Both the position numbers and the translations under genes were made by a program. From Armatimonadota bacterium (GTDB lineage Bacteria; Sysuimicrobiota; Sysuimicrobiia; Sysuimicrobiales; Sysuimicrobiaceae): DNA of 50,002 nt. The first letter of the stretch is position 1. Every line of letters starts with the position of its first letter. The notes below the pieces were generated by a model, which saw only the letters and a program-made list of their open reading frames with translations, was not told where the DNA came from and searched no databases. This document shows positions 15,926 through 25,022 of this stretch, one piece after another. The stretch is taken from assembly GCA_025060455.1 (NCBI GenBank), contig JANXBY010000009.1, forward strand, positions 1 through 50,002. Direction: 5' to 3'.

Positions 15926-16701
15926 GGGAGGGCGTGCAGTCCCTGGAGCGGGCCAGCGCCCTGCTGCGCGCGCTCGGAGAGGCCGGCCGACCGCTGTCCG
16001 CGGGCGAGCTGGCGACCGCGGTGGGGCTGCCGCGCCCGACCGTGTACCGCCTCCTGCAGACCCTGTGCGCGGAGGGGCTCGTGGCACAGAACGGCCGATC
16101 CTTCGTGATCGGATCCGGCGTCCTGTGGCTGGCTGCGCGACGGCTGGAGCAACTGGAGCTGCGCACCGTGGGCCGCCCGATCCTGGCGGAGCTGCGGGAC
16201 CGGACGGGCGAGACGGTCCACCTGGGCGTGCTGGAGGGCGGTCAGGTGGTCTACGTGGAGAAGCTGGAGTCCCCCGGCCCCATCCGCATGGCGTCGATGG
16301 TTGGGAGGATCGTGCCGGCGCACAGCACCGCGTTGGGCAAAGCGATGCTGGCCTACCTTCCCCGCGAGCAGGTGGAACGGATCCTAGAGCAGCACGGGCT
16401 GCCCCGCCGCACGCCCAACACCATCACGGATCCGGCCCGCTTGTTCCAGGAGCTGGCCACCGTGCGCAGCCGAGGGTTTTCCGTAGACAACATCGAGAAC
16501 GAAGAGGGGATCCGCTGCGTGGGGGCGCCCGTCTTCGACCACCGGGGCCGCGTGGCCGGCGCGGTCAGCGTGTCCGGCTCGGTGACCACCATCTCCCTGG
16601 AACGGGCGCGGCGGGAGCTGGGGCCTCTGGTGCGGGAGGCGGCGCAGCGGATCTCTCAGGCCATGGGTTGGTCGGGCCGCACGGGAAGGCAGGGAGCGTG
16701 A
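15922..16701 (+). CDS. IclR-family transcriptional regulator
   Basis: This 259-residue regulator has an N-terminal winged helix (LSAGELATAVGLPRPTVYRL followed by LQTLCAEGLV, about residues 22-55) and a C-terminal IclR effector domain (GETVHLGVLEGGQVVYVEKL, AHSTALGKAMLAYL, RGFSVDNIENEEGIRCVGAP, AVSVSG). GTG 15922 overlaps the preceding stop as GTGA, with GGAGGCGG upstream. Its placement inside the operon and the inverted repeats at 10028-10052 suggest autoregulation of the whole 10066-17651 unit in response to a sugar-acid metabolite; this is inference. Confidence 0.92.
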   Translation: MREGVQSLERASALLRALGEAGRPLSAGELATAVGLPRPTVYRLLQTLCAEGLVAQNGRSFVIGSGVLWLAARRLEQLELRTVGRPILAELRDRTGETVHLGVLEGGQVVYVEKLESPGPIRMASMVGRIVPAHSTALGKAMLAYLPREQVERILEQHGLPRRTPNTITDPARLFQELATVRSRGFSVDNIENEEGIRCVGAPVFDHRGRVAGAVSVSGSVTTISLERARRELGPLVREAAQRISQAMGWSGRTGRQGA

Positions 16702-17651
16702 GCCCGCACGTGGCGGAGCTGGTCTCCCTGGGAGAGGCGCTGGTGGAGTTCGCCGCCATGGACGGCTCCCTGGAGGACGCGGAGGCTTACCGCCGCGGGT
16801 TCGGGGGCGACACGTCCAACTTCGCGGTGGCCGCGGCGCGGCTGGGCGCCCGGGTGGCGTACCTCACCCGGGTGGGCGACGACGACTTCGGCCGGTCGCT
16901 GCTGCGCATGTGGCGCCGGGAGGGCGTGTGCACCGACTACGTGCGGGTGGCGCCGGGAGAGCCCACGGGCATTTACTTCCTGGCGCACGACGCGGAGGGG
17001 CGCAGCCGCTTCACCTACTACCGGACGGGCTCCGCGGCAAGCCGTCTGGTCCCGGAGGAAGTCCCCCTGCAGGCGCTGGAGGGAGCGCGGCTGCTGCACA
17101 CCAGCGGGATCAGCCAGGCCATCTCCGGTTCCGCGCGGGAGGCGGTGCGGTGGGTGCTGGAGCGGGCGCGGCAGAAGGGAGTAGCGGTCAGTTACGATCT
17201 CAACGTGCGGCCGAAGCTCCTCCCCCCCGACCGGTTCCGGGCCTTGGTGCTGGAGACTCTACCGCTGGTAGACCTGGCGTTCCTGAGCACGGAGGACGCC
17301 GCGTACGTGTTCGCGGGCCGGGACGACCCGCAGGTTCTGCGGGCGGTGCTGGACGCGGGGGTGAGGGTGGCGGTGCTGAAGCGGGCAGAGCGCGGCTGCG
17401 TGGTGGCCACGGGGGAAGGTGAGGAGCTGTCGGTGCCCGCCTGGCCGGTGGATGCGGTGGACCCCACGGGCGCGGGAGACGCCTTCGACGCGGCGTTCGC
17501 GGTGGAGTGGCTGGCCGGCCGTCCCCTGGAGGAAGTCGCGCGGTTTGCCAACGCGGTAGGAGCCCTGGCCACCACGGGGCTGGGGGCCACCGCGGCACTG
17601 CCCACGCGGGCGCAGGTGGAAGCCTTTCTGGCGGCTCGGGGCTGCCGCTAG
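16698..17651 (+). CDS. kdgK: PfkB-family sugar kinase, 2-keto-3-deoxygluconate kinase-like
   Basis: This 317-residue ribokinase/PfkB-family kinase has the N-terminal GEALVEF and GGDTSNFAVAAARLG signatures and the C-terminal DPTGAGDAFDAAFA motif with its catalytic Asp (about residues 252-265). The pattern matches KDG kinases, which make 2-keto-3-deoxy-6-phosphogluconate from KDG. It is the last gene of the operon and overlaps iclR as GTGA. With the oxidoreductases it suggests hexuronate, gluconate or galactonate-type degradation. No KDPG aldolase is next to it; the HpcH/HpaI aldolase at 9133 is the only nearby keto-acid aldolase. Confidence 0.82.
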   Translation: MSPHVAELVSLGEALVEFAAMDGSLEDAEAYRRGFGGDTSNFAVAAARLGARVAYLTRVGDDDFGRSLLRMWRREGVCTDYVRVAPGEPTGIYFLAHDAEGRSRFTYYRTGSAASRLVPEEVPLQALEGARLLHTSGISQAISGSAREAVRWVLERARQKGVAVSYDLNVRPKLLPPDRFRALVLETLPLVDLAFLSTEDAAYVFAGRDDPQVLRAVLDAGVRVAVLKRAERGCVVATGEGEELSVPAWPVDAVDPTGAGDAFDAAFAVEWLAGRPLEEVARFANAVGALATTGLGATAALPTRAQVEAFLAARGCR

Positions 17652-17658
17652 ACCACAT

Positions 17659-17701
17659 CCAAAATCCCTGCGACGGCGATTTTGGGGGACCCGCGGTCCC
17701 C
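17659..17701. repeat. Hairpin element copy 1 (CCAAAATC...GATTTTGG) plus adjoining hairpin
   Basis: CCAAAATC (17659-17666) pairs with GATTTTGG (17678-17685) across an 11-nt loop. A second stem, GGGGAC (17685-17690) with GTCCCC (17696-17701), abuts it. This lies 7 bp after the kdgK stop. The element resembles those at 20582 and 39314. It may terminate the sugar operon, but the T-rich stretch lies within the stem rather than after it. Confidence 0.6.
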
Positions 17702-17810
17702 GCCGGTAAGCCGCGCCTTTTTGGGGTACGCTGCTGGCTGCCCGTCGGCGAGGCCTCGACGGCGGACGGCAGGTCCGCTAATCTGCTGACCAAAGTCGCT
17801 GTCGTCTGCC

Positions 17811-20540
17811 GTGCGCGTTCCCATCGAACACCTGCGGGAAGACGTCCGGTTGCTGGGCAGCCTGCTCGGCCAGGTGCTGCAGGAGCAGGGGGGCCCGGAG
17901 CTGCTGGAACAGGTGGAACGCATCCGCCGCCAGGCCATCACCCGCCGGCTGGACCCCTCACCAGACCACGAGAGGGCCCTCCAGGAGCTGGTGTGGGGCC
18001 TGAAGCCGGCGGAGGCGGACCGGGTGGTGCGGGCGTTCGCCCTGTACTTCCACCTCATCAACCTGGCGGAGGAACACCACCGGCTCCGCACCCTGCGGGA
18101 TCGCGAGTGCCGGGGCCACCCGGCGCCCCGGCCGGAGTCCATCGCCGACGCGGTCGCCCGCCTGCGGCGGGAAGGGACCAGCCCCGCTCACCTGGCGGAC
18201 CTGCTGGGCCGTTTGGAGCTACAACCGGTGTTCACCGCCCACCCCACGGAGGTGCGGCGCGCCTCCGTGCTCCTGCACCTGCGGGAGGTGGCGGACCTGC
18301 TGGCCACCCTGAACAGCCCGGAGGCCACGCCCGAGACGAAGCACAGGGCCACCGAGGGGCTGCTGGCGGAGATCACCGCCCTGTGGCAGACGGAGGAGCT
18401 GCGGGCCCGCCGTCCGACGCCGCTGGACGAGGTGGAAGGCGGCGTCTACTACCTGGAGCGCTCCGCTTGGACGGTGGCTCCCGTGCTGTTTCGGGATCTG
18501 CAGGAGGCGGTGGAGCGCTACGTGCCGGAGGCCCGGGGGGCGGTGCGGCCCTTCCTACGGTTCGGGTCGTGGATGGGAGGGGATCGGGACGGCAACCCCC
18601 AGGTGACCGTGGAGGTGACCGAGCGGACCCTGGCGCTGCACCGTGAGCGGGTCCTGCGCCTGTACCTGGACGAGGTCGTGGCCCTGGGACGGGAGCTGAG
18701 CGTCTCCACCCGTCGGCAGCCGGTGGCCGAAGAACTCCTCCGCTCCCTGCACCGGGACTTGGAGGAGCTGCCGGAGCTGGCTTCTGACCCGGAGTTGCCA
18801 CCTGCCACCGAACCCTACCGTCGGAAGCTGCGGGCTGTGGAGGAGCGGCTTCGCCGGACCCTGGAGGAGCGATCCGGCGGGTACGCCTGCCCGGAGGAGT
18901 TCGTGGAGGACCTGGAACTCGTCCGGCGCAGCCTCGTTGCGCACCGGGGAGAGCGGATCGCCCGCGGCCGGCTGCAGGACCTGCTGGTGCGGGCGGCTAC
19001 CTTCGGGTTCCACTTCGCGAGCCTCGACCTACGCCAGGAAAGCGGCGTCCACGCACGCGCGGTGGCGCACCTGCTCCAGCGCGCGGGGATCGTCGATGAC
19101 TACCTGGCATTGCCCGAACCCGAGCGGGTGGCCCTGCTCGTGCGCCTGCTGGAGGCCGACCCGGTGCCGGTGGAGGCGGAGGACCCCGAGGCCGCGGAGG
19201 TCGTCCAGCTGTTCAGGGCTCTGCCGGGCTGGCAGGCGAGGTTCGGCCCGCAGGCGTGCAGCACGTACATTGTGAGCCTCACGGAGTCCGCCAGCGACGT
19301 GCTGGAGGTCCTGTGGCTGGCCGCACAGGCGGGCCTGTACCGGTGGGGGCAGGGCGCGGCGACAAGCCGTCTGCACGTGGTCCCCCTGTTCGAGCGCATC
19401 CACGAGCTGAGGCGGTGCGGGCAGATCCTGGACCAGCTGCTGAGCCTTCCCCCCTACCGGGCGCACGTGCGGGCGTGGGGGGACCTGCAGGAAGTGATGC
19501 TGGGTTATTCCGACAGCAACAAGGACGGCGGGTACCTGGCGGCCAACTGGGCCCTGTACCAGGCGCAGAGGGCCCTCCCTGGCGTGGCGCGCCGCCACGG
19601 CTGCGCGGTGCGGCTGTTCCACGGGAGGGGCGGGGCCATCGGGCGCGGTGGCGGACCCACCGAGCGCGCCATCCTGGCGCAGCCCTCCGAGGCCCTGGAC
19701 GGCCGCCTCAAGCTGACGGAGCAGGGCGAGGTGCTGGCGGCCCGCTACAGCAACCCCCGCATCGCCCGCCGCCACCTGGAGCAGCTCGTAGGTGCCCTGC
19801 TTCGGGTGTCGCTGAGCCGCGGTCCTGAACACCACGCGGATGCCTACCCGCGGTGGGAGGCGGTGATGGAGGAGCTGGCGGACCGCAGCCACCGAGCCTA
19901 CCGGGCCCTGGTGGACGACCCCGACTTCCCCATGTACTTCGCGCAGGCCACCCCTATCGCGGAGATCAGCCGGATGAACACCGCCTCCAGGCCTGCCTCC
20001 CGCACGGCTCGGGGGCGGGTGGAGGACCTGCGGGCGATCCCGTGGGTGTTCAGCTGGACCCAGACCCGCACCAACCTGCCGGGCTGGTACGGGCTCGGCA
20101 GCGCCCTGGACGGCTTCGTGCGGGAAACCCCCGGGGCGTTGAGCGAGCTGAGGGCCATGTACGCGGGGTGGCCCTTCTTCCGGTCGCTGGTGGACAACGC
20201 GCAGATCAGCCTGGGCACCGCAGACCTCGAGGTGGCCCGGCTGTACGCGGAGCTGGTGGAGGACGAGTCGGTGCGTGAGCGCATCTACGGGCGCATCCGG
20301 CAGGAGTACGAGGTGACCGTCCGCCGCGTGCTGGAGGTCACCGGCCAGCGGGAGCTGCTGGAGACCTCCCCCATCCTCCAGCGGTCGGTGCGGCTGCGCA
20401 ACCCCTACGTGGACCCCATGAGCTACCTGCAGGTGCGCCTGCTGCGGCAGCGCCGGCTTCAGCCCGATGACCCGGTGGTGGCGGAGCTCGTGTTCAGGAC
20501 GGTAAACGGCATCGCCGCAGGGCTGCAGACCACGGGTTAG
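17811..20540 (+). CDS. ppc: Phosphoenolpyruvate carboxylase
   Basis: PEP carboxylase of 909 residues makes oxaloacetate from PEP and bicarbonate, the anaplerotic entry to the TCA cycle. Catalytic blocks are FTAHPTEVRR (His144), GSWMGGDRDGNPQVT, LGYSDSNKDGG, FHGRGGAIGRGGGPT and the LRAIPWVFSWTQTR block. The length is typical for bacterial PPC. The C-terminus reads VNGIAAGLQTTG, with Thr in place of the near-invariant Asn of the usual ...NTG ending. The start called is GTG 17811; no clear ribosome-binding site precedes it, and candidate -10-like TAATCT occurs about 30 bp upstream. It stands alone between two hairpin elements. Confidence 0.95.
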   Translation: MRVPIEHLREDVRLLGSLLGQVLQEQGGPELLEQVERIRRQAITRRLDPSPDHERALQELVWGLKPAEADRVVRAFALYFHLINLAEEHHRLRTLRDRECRGHPAPRPESIADAVARLRREGTSPAHLADLLGRLELQPVFTAHPTEVRRASVLLHLREVADLLATLNSPEATPETKHRATEGLLAEITALWQTEELRARRPTPLDEVEGGVYYLERSAWTVAPVLFRDLQEAVERYVPEARGAVRPFLRFGSWMGGDRDGNPQVTVEVTERTLALHRERVLRLYLDEVVALGRELSVSTRRQPVAEELLRSLHRDLEELPELASDPELPPATEPYRRKLRAVEERLRRTLEERSGGYACPEEFVEDLELVRRSLVAHRGERIARGRLQDLLVRAATFGFHFASLDLRQESGVHARAVAHLLQRAGIVDDYLALPEPERVALLVRLLEADPVPVEAEDPEAAEVVQLFRALPGWQARFGPQACSTYIVSLTESASDVLEVLWLAAQAGLYRWGQGAATSRLHVVPLFERIHELRRCGQILDQLLSLPPYRAHVRAWGDLQEVMLGYSDSNKDGGYLAANWALYQAQRALPGVARRHGCAVRLFHGRGGAIGRGGGPTERAILAQPSEALDGRLKLTEQGEVLAARYSNPRIARRHLEQLVGALLRVSLSRGPEHHADAYPRWEAVMEELADRSHRAYRALVDDPDFPMYFAQATPIAEISRMNTASRPASRTARGRVEDLRAIPWVFSWTQTRTNLPGWYGLGSALDGFVRETPGALSELRAMYAGWPFFRSLVDNAQISLGTADLEVARLYAELVEDESVRERIYGRIRQEYEVTVRRVLEVTGQRELLETSPILQRSVRLRNPYVDPMSYLQVRLLRQRRLQPDDPVVAELVFRTVNGIAAGLQTTG

Positions 20541-20581
20541 GAGTCTGTGTGAAAGGTGCGACCGGCCCGCGCGCGAGGGGG

Positions 20582-20609
20582 CCCCAAAAATCGCGAGCGA
20601 TTTTTGGGG
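20582..20609. repeat. Hairpin element copy 2 (12-bp perfect stem)
   Basis: CCCCAAAAATCG (20582-20593) and CGATTTTTGGGG (20598-20609) form a perfect 12-bp stem with a CGAG tetraloop, 41 bp after the ppc stop. The stem carries an A5/T5 tract in each orientation, so it could terminate transcription from either side. The 20610-20706 remainder before argF shows no promoter I can identify with confidence. Confidence 0.7.
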
Positions 20610-20706
20610 TGGTCCAGCGGGGCCGGACCTGGGTGCGGCCCTGCCAGCACAGGACTGGGCGCGTTCACCGCAGAACTCCTAAGCACACGGTCTGCGGGAG
20701 GAGTCC

Positions 20707-21639
20707 ATGAGCCGGTCGCTTCGAGGACGCCACCTGTTGAGCATCCGCGACCTGTCCGCGCAGGAGGTCCGCCAGGTGCTGGACCTGGCCCACCACCTCA
20801 AGCGAGAGCACCGGGCCGGGATCCGCCACGAGCTGCTGGCGGGAAAGGCGGTGGCGCTGCTGTTCGAAAAGCCGTCCCTGCGGACCCGTGTGACCTTCGA
20901 GGTCGGCGTCCGCCAGCTGGGGGGCTTTTCCCTGTACCTGGCGCCCCAGGACGTCCAGCTGGGAGTCCGGGAGGCTGTCCCGGACGTGGCCCGCAACCTG
21001 TCGCGCTGGGTGGACGGCATCGTGGCCCGGGTAAACCGCCACGCCACGCTGGAGGAGCTGGCCCAGGCGGCAGGGGTGCCTGTGATCAACGCCCTGTCCG
21101 ACCAAGAGCACCCCTGCCAGGCTCTGGGGGACCTGCTCACCGTGGAGGAGCGGTTTGGCAGGTTTGCCGGCGTCCGGGCCGCGTGGGTGGGTGACGGCAA
21201 CAACGTGTGCCACTCCTTCCTCTTGGCGGCCGCCCGGGTGGGGCTTTCGGTGACCGTGGCCACCCCGTCCGGGTACGCCCCCGACCCCGCGGTGGTCGCG
21301 GACGCGCAGGCGCAGGGCCGGCGGTGGGGCGCGGAGGTGCGGGTGGTAACGGATCCCAAAGCCGCGGTCGAGGGCGCGCACGTGGTGTACACCGACGTGT
21401 GGACCAGCATGGGGCAGGAGGCGGAGCGGGACACCAGGCTTCGGGCCTTCCAGGGCTTCCAGGTCAACCAGGAGCTGCTGCGCGCCGCGGATCCGGACGC
21501 GGTGGTGCTCCACTGCCTGCCCGCCCACCGGGGGGAGGAGATCACCGACGAGGTGCTGGACGGACCGCAGTCCCTGGTGCTGGACCAGGCGGAAAACCGC
21601 CTGCACGCGCAAAAAGCTGTGCTGTCCCTCGTTCTCTGA
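20707..21639 (+). CDS. argF: Ornithine carbamoyltransferase
   Basis: This 310-residue transcarbamoylase joins ornithine and carbamoyl phosphate to give citrulline in arginine synthesis. The carbamoyl-phosphate loop is KPSLRTRVTFEVG (SLRT where the common form is STRT). HPCQALGDLLT, the ornithine-type DVWTSMGQE and HCLPAHRGEEITDEV identify it as an OTC rather than aspartate carbamoyltransferase. ATG 20707 follows GGGAGGAG. No other arg gene is nearby. The next gene, cdaA, begins 13 bp downstream, so argF may be cotranscribed with the c-di-AMP/glmM genes. Confidence 0.92.
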   Translation: MSRSLRGRHLLSIRDLSAQEVRQVLDLAHHLKREHRAGIRHELLAGKAVALLFEKPSLRTRVTFEVGVRQLGGFSLYLAPQDVQLGVREAVPDVARNLSRWVDGIVARVNRHATLEELAQAAGVPVINALSDQEHPCQALGDLLTVEERFGRFAGVRAAWVGDGNNVCHSFLLAAARVGLSVTVATPSGYAPDPAVVADAQAQGRRWGAEVRVVTDPKAAVEGAHVVYTDVWTSMGQEAERDTRLRAFQGFQVNQELLRAADPDAVVLHCLPAHRGEEITDEVLDGPQSLVLDQAENRLHAQKAVLSLVL

Positions 21640-21652
21640 ACGGGAGGAAGCC

Positions 21653-22456
21653 GTGTCCTTGCCCGTGGTGGTCCGGCCCAACGACCTGGTGGACATCGCC
21701 ATCGTGGCGTTCGTGGTCTACCAGCTCATGCTGCTCATCCGTGGGACCCGGGCGGTGCAGCTGGTGCAGGGGATGGCGGTGCTGTTCGTGGTGTACGCCG
21801 CCGCGAGCGCCCTGGGCCTGCACACCCTCCAGGCCATTCTCGGCTACCTGGGGGCCATCATCCCGGTGGCGTTGCTGGTGCTGTTCCAGCCGGAGCTGCG
21901 CCGGATCCTGGAGCAGATCGGCCGCGGCCGCCTACTTTGGCCGCCCAGCGTCCTGGAACGAGAGGTGGCGCTGCGGCTGGCGCACGACGTAGCCCGGGCC
22001 GCCCGCGTACTGGCGGAGCGCCGGCACGGGGCCTTGATCGTGCTGGAGCGGCGGACCGGGCTGGGGGACTTCGCGGAGACGGGGATCCGGCTGGACGCGC
22101 TGCTGAGCGTTCCGTTGTTGCTCACGGTCTTTCACCCCAACACACCGATGCACGACGGGGCGGTGATCGTGCGGGGCAACCGGGTGTTGGCCGCGGGCTG
22201 CGTGCTGCCCCTCAGCGAAAGTCCTTTGTTGAGCCGCGCCCTGGGCACCCGGCACCGGGCTGCGGTGGGCATCACGGAGGGCACGGACGCGGTGGCGGTG
22301 GTGGTCTCGGAGGAGACAGGGATGGTGTCCCTGGCGCGGGACGGGACGTTGAGCCGGGGGCTCGGGGAAGAGGAGCTGCGGGCGGAGCTGTTGGGGCTGT
22401 TTGCGGCCACCCCCACACGACCCGCCCCTCCCTGGCCCTGGCGGCGCGGTGCGTGA
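21653..22456 (+). CDS. cdaA: Diadenylate cyclase (CdaA/DacA type)
   Basis: This membrane diadenylate cyclase of 267 residues makes cyclic di-AMP from two ATP. Three N-terminal transmembrane helices span about residues 10-80. The DisA_N catalytic domain has MHDGAVIV (DGA at about 168-170) and GTRHRAAVGITE (RHR at about 200-202), both needed for catalysis. GTG 21653 follows GGGAGGA. The cdaA-cdaR-glmM order is the conserved arrangement in Bacillota and relatives, where CdaR and GlmM modulate the cyclase and link c-di-AMP to cell-wall precursor supply. Confidence 0.95.
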   Translation: MSLPVVVRPNDLVDIAIVAFVVYQLMLLIRGTRAVQLVQGMAVLFVVYAAASALGLHTLQAILGYLGAIIPVALLVLFQPELRRILEQIGRGRLLWPPSVLEREVALRLAHDVARAARVLAERRHGALIVLERRTGLGDFAETGIRLDALLSVPLLLTVFHPNTPMHDGAVIVRGNRVLAAGCVLPLSESPLLSRALGTRHRAAVGITEGTDAVAVVVSEETGMVSLARDGTLSRGLGEEELRAELLGLFAATPTRPAPPWPWRRGA

Positions 22457-23649
22457 GGGTGGCCGTGGGGACGGCGGAGCGCAACCTGTACCGGGTGCTT
22501 TCCCTGGCGGTGGCGGTAGCCCTGTGGTACATGGTGGCGGCGGACCGCAACCCGCAGGCGGAACGCGCGGTGTCCGTGGAGCTCAGCGGACGGGCTCTCC
22601 CCGCGAGTCTGGCGCTGGTCTCCGCCCCTCCCCGGGTAGAGGTAAGGGTGCGGGGGCCGCGGTCGGCGGTGGCGGAGCTGAACGCGGAGGCCGTGGAGGC
22701 GTACGTGGAGCTCGGACAGGTGACGGAGCCCGGCGAGTACCGCCTGCCGGTCCGGGTGCGGTTGCCCCAGGGCCTGCGGCTGGTGGGTGTCAGGCCGGAG
22801 GAAGTGGTGGTGAGTGTGGACGCGGTGGCCCGTCGGCAGCTGCCCGTGGAGGTGGTGCTCCAAGGTACACCTGCACCTGGGGCCGTGCTGGGCCAACCGA
22901 CTGTCCAACCCACCCGTGTGGCTGTCCAGGGGCCCCGAAGCCTCGTCCAGCAGGTCCAGCGGGCGTGGGTGGCGGTGGACGTCACCGGACTGCGCACCTC
23001 CCTCACCCAGAGCCTCAGGGTGCGCCTGGAGGACCAGAACGGCGTGGAACTGCAGGGGGTCACCGCGCAGCCTCAGAACGTGCAGGTCACCCTGCCTGTG
23101 GGCGAGGGGCAGCTGACACGCACCGTCCCCGTGGTGCCGACCGTCGCGGGCCGTCCCCGGCCTGGGCTTTCGGTGGCGCTGCTGGAGGCGAGCCCCTCCG
23201 TGGTGACCGCCCGCGGGCCCCAGGACGCCGTCCTGAACCTGTCGGTGCTCCTTACGGAGCCCGTGGACGTGAGCACGTTGGAGGGAGAGGTGCGCACGAC
23301 CGTACGGCTGCGCCTGCCACCCAGGGTCCGGGTGGACGGCGGCCCCACGGTGTCGGTGCGGGTAGTGGTGCTACCCACACCGGTCTCCCGGGAGCTGGAG
23401 GTGCGGCTGTCCCTCAGGTCCGAACCGGGCGTGGACGCGGCTGTGGAACCGGCGACGGTACGGGTGGCGGTGGTGGGGCCCAAGGAGGCGGTGGAGCGCC
23501 TGCAGGCAGACCAGGTGGAGGCGTTCGTCACGGTGGCCCCGCAGCCCGCGGGGACGGTTCGGGTGCCGGTGCGAGTGAGCGTGCCTCACGGGCTGGTGGT
23601 GGCGTGGGTGGACCCTCCGGAGGTGGTGGCACGGACGTCAAGGAGGTAG
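22453..23649 (+). CDS. cdaR: YbbR-domain protein, CdaA regulator
   Basis: This 398-residue protein has one N-terminal transmembrane helix (LYRVLSLAVAVALWYMVAAD) and an extracytoplasmic region of about four YbbR repeats. The repeats share patterns such as P..VEVRVRGPRSAVAELNAE, VAVQGPRSLVQQV and VRVAVVGPKEAVERLQAD. CdaR partners the membrane cyclase CdaA and adjusts its activity. GTG 22453 overlaps the cdaA stop as GTGA, which supports stoichiometric synthesis. Confidence 0.9.
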   Translation: MRVAVGTAERNLYRVLSLAVAVALWYMVAADRNPQAERAVSVELSGRALPASLALVSAPPRVEVRVRGPRSAVAELNAEAVEAYVELGQVTEPGEYRLPVRVRLPQGLRLVGVRPEEVVVSVDAVARRQLPVEVVLQGTPAPGAVLGQPTVQPTRVAVQGPRSLVQQVQRAWVAVDVTGLRTSLTQSLRVRLEDQNGVELQGVTAQPQNVQVTLPVGEGQLTRTVPVVPTVAGRPRPGLSVALLEASPSVVTARGPQDAVLNLSVLLTEPVDVSTLEGEVRTTVRLRLPPRVRVDGGPTVSVRVVVLPTPVSRELEVRLSLRSEPGVDAAVEPATVRVAVVGPKEAVERLQADQVEAFVTVAPQPAGTVRVPVRVSVPHGLVVAWVDPPEVVARTSRR

Positions 23650-23651
23650 GC

Positions 23652-25022
23652 GTGTCCGACGAGACGCGAGAGTGGCGCGGGGAGGTTCGGGTACAGAGGC
23701 TGTTCGGTACGGACGGGGTGCGAGGGGTCGCCAACGACACCTTGCGTCCAGAGTTGGCGCTGGCGCTGGGCCGCGCGGCCAGCTGGGTGTTGGGCGGCGG
23801 GACGTTCGTCGTCGGCCGTGACACCCGGCTGTCCGGCCCCATGCTGGAGGCGGCCCTGGTGGCGGGGCTGTGTTCCGCGGGGTCGCGGGTCCTGCGGGCC
23901 GGCATCCTCCCCACGCCCGCGGTGGCGTACCTGGTCTGCGAGGTGGGCGCGGACGCCGGAGTGGTGGTCTCCGCGTCACACAACCCCATCGAGGACAACG
24001 GGATCAAGTTCTTCGGAAGGGACGGCCGGAAGTTCCCCGACCCTGTGGAGGAGGAGGTGGAAGCCGCCCTGGGCGTGGACGGGCCACGGCCGACGGGGGC
24101 GCGGGTGGGGTTCGCAGAGGAGTTCCCGCAGGCGGAGGAGCTTTACCTGGGTTACCTGTTGCGACACGGCGTCAGCTGCCGGGGGCTGCGGGTGGTGGTG
24201 GACTGTGCCTTCGGCGCCGCGTACCGGGTCGCCCCGCGGCTGTGGCGAGCCCTGGGAGCCCACGTGGTGGCCCTGCACGCCGAGCCGGACGGGTCGCGGA
24301 TCAACGTGGACTGTGGATCCACTCACCCCGCTGTCCTTCAGAGGGCGGTGGTGGAGCACCGGGCGCACGTGGGGTTCGCCCACGACGGCGACGCGGATCG
24401 CGTGGTGGCGGTAGACGAGACGGGAGCGGTGGTGGACGGCGACCTGATCCTGGCGGCGTGCGCGCGACACCTGCACCGCCGGGGAGAGCTGGATCCTCCG
24501 TTGGTGGTGGCGACCGTGATGACCAACGTGGGCGTGGAGAGGTACCTTCAGCAGGAAGGGGTTCGCGTGGAGCGTGCCCCCGTGGGTGACCGGTACGTGC
24601 TGGAGCGCATGGAGGAACTGGGTGCGGTGCTGGGCGGGGAGCAGAGCGGGCACGTGATCTTCCGAAACCTGGCCACCACGGGGGACGGGCTGCTCACGGC
24701 CCTGCAGCTCGTCCGGGTGATGCAGCAGGCCGGCTGTCCGCTCTCCGAGCTGGTGGCGGGAATCCCCCGTTTCCCGCAGGTGCTCGTCAACGTCCCGGTT
24801 TCCTCCAAGGAACGAGCGCTCGAAGACCCCGCGTTTCAGGACCGCGTGGAGGCGGCGCGCCGGAGCCTGGGTGACCGGGGCCGGGTGGTCGTGCGGGCCT
24901 CGGGGACCGAGCCCCTGGTGCGGGTGATGGTGGAGCACGAGGATGCTGACCGGGCCCAGCGCACCGCCGAGGAATTGGCTGAGTCCCTGCGGGAGAGATT
25001 TTCCCGCACAGGTGAGGGGTGA
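23652..25022 (+). CDS. glmM: Phosphoglucosamine mutase
   Basis: GlmM interconverts glucosamine-6-phosphate and glucosamine-1-phosphate on the way to UDP-GlcNAc. In 456 residues it has FGTDGVRGVAN, the phosphoserine loop VVSASHNPIEDNG (Ser109), the Mg2+ loop FAHDGDADRV, the sugar-binding GGEQSGHVIF and the phosphate-binding RASGTEPLVRVMVE. GTG 23652 follows AGGAGG and gives a 15-17 residue N-terminal extension beyond the usual start near RLFGTDG. It is the third gene of the cdaA-cdaR-glmM unit and overlaps the next gene as GTGA. Its substrate is the product of glmS at 27068. Confidence 0.95.
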   Translation: MSDETREWRGEVRVQRLFGTDGVRGVANDTLRPELALALGRAASWVLGGGTFVVGRDTRLSGPMLEAALVAGLCSAGSRVLRAGILPTPAVAYLVCEVGADAGVVVSASHNPIEDNGIKFFGRDGRKFPDPVEEEVEAALGVDGPRPTGARVGFAEEFPQAEELYLGYLLRHGVSCRGLRVVVDCAFGAAYRVAPRLWRALGAHVVALHAEPDGSRINVDCGSTHPAVLQRAVVEHRAHVGFAHDGDADRVVAVDETGAVVDGDLILAACARHLHRRGELDPPLVVATVMTNVGVERYLQQEGVRVERAPVGDRYVLERMEELGAVLGGEQSGHVIFRNLATTGDGLLTALQLVRVMQQAGCPLSELVAGIPRFPQVLVNVPVSSKERALEDPAFQDRVEAARRSLGDRGRVVVRASGTEPLVRVMVEHEDADRAQRTAEELAESLRERFSRTGEG

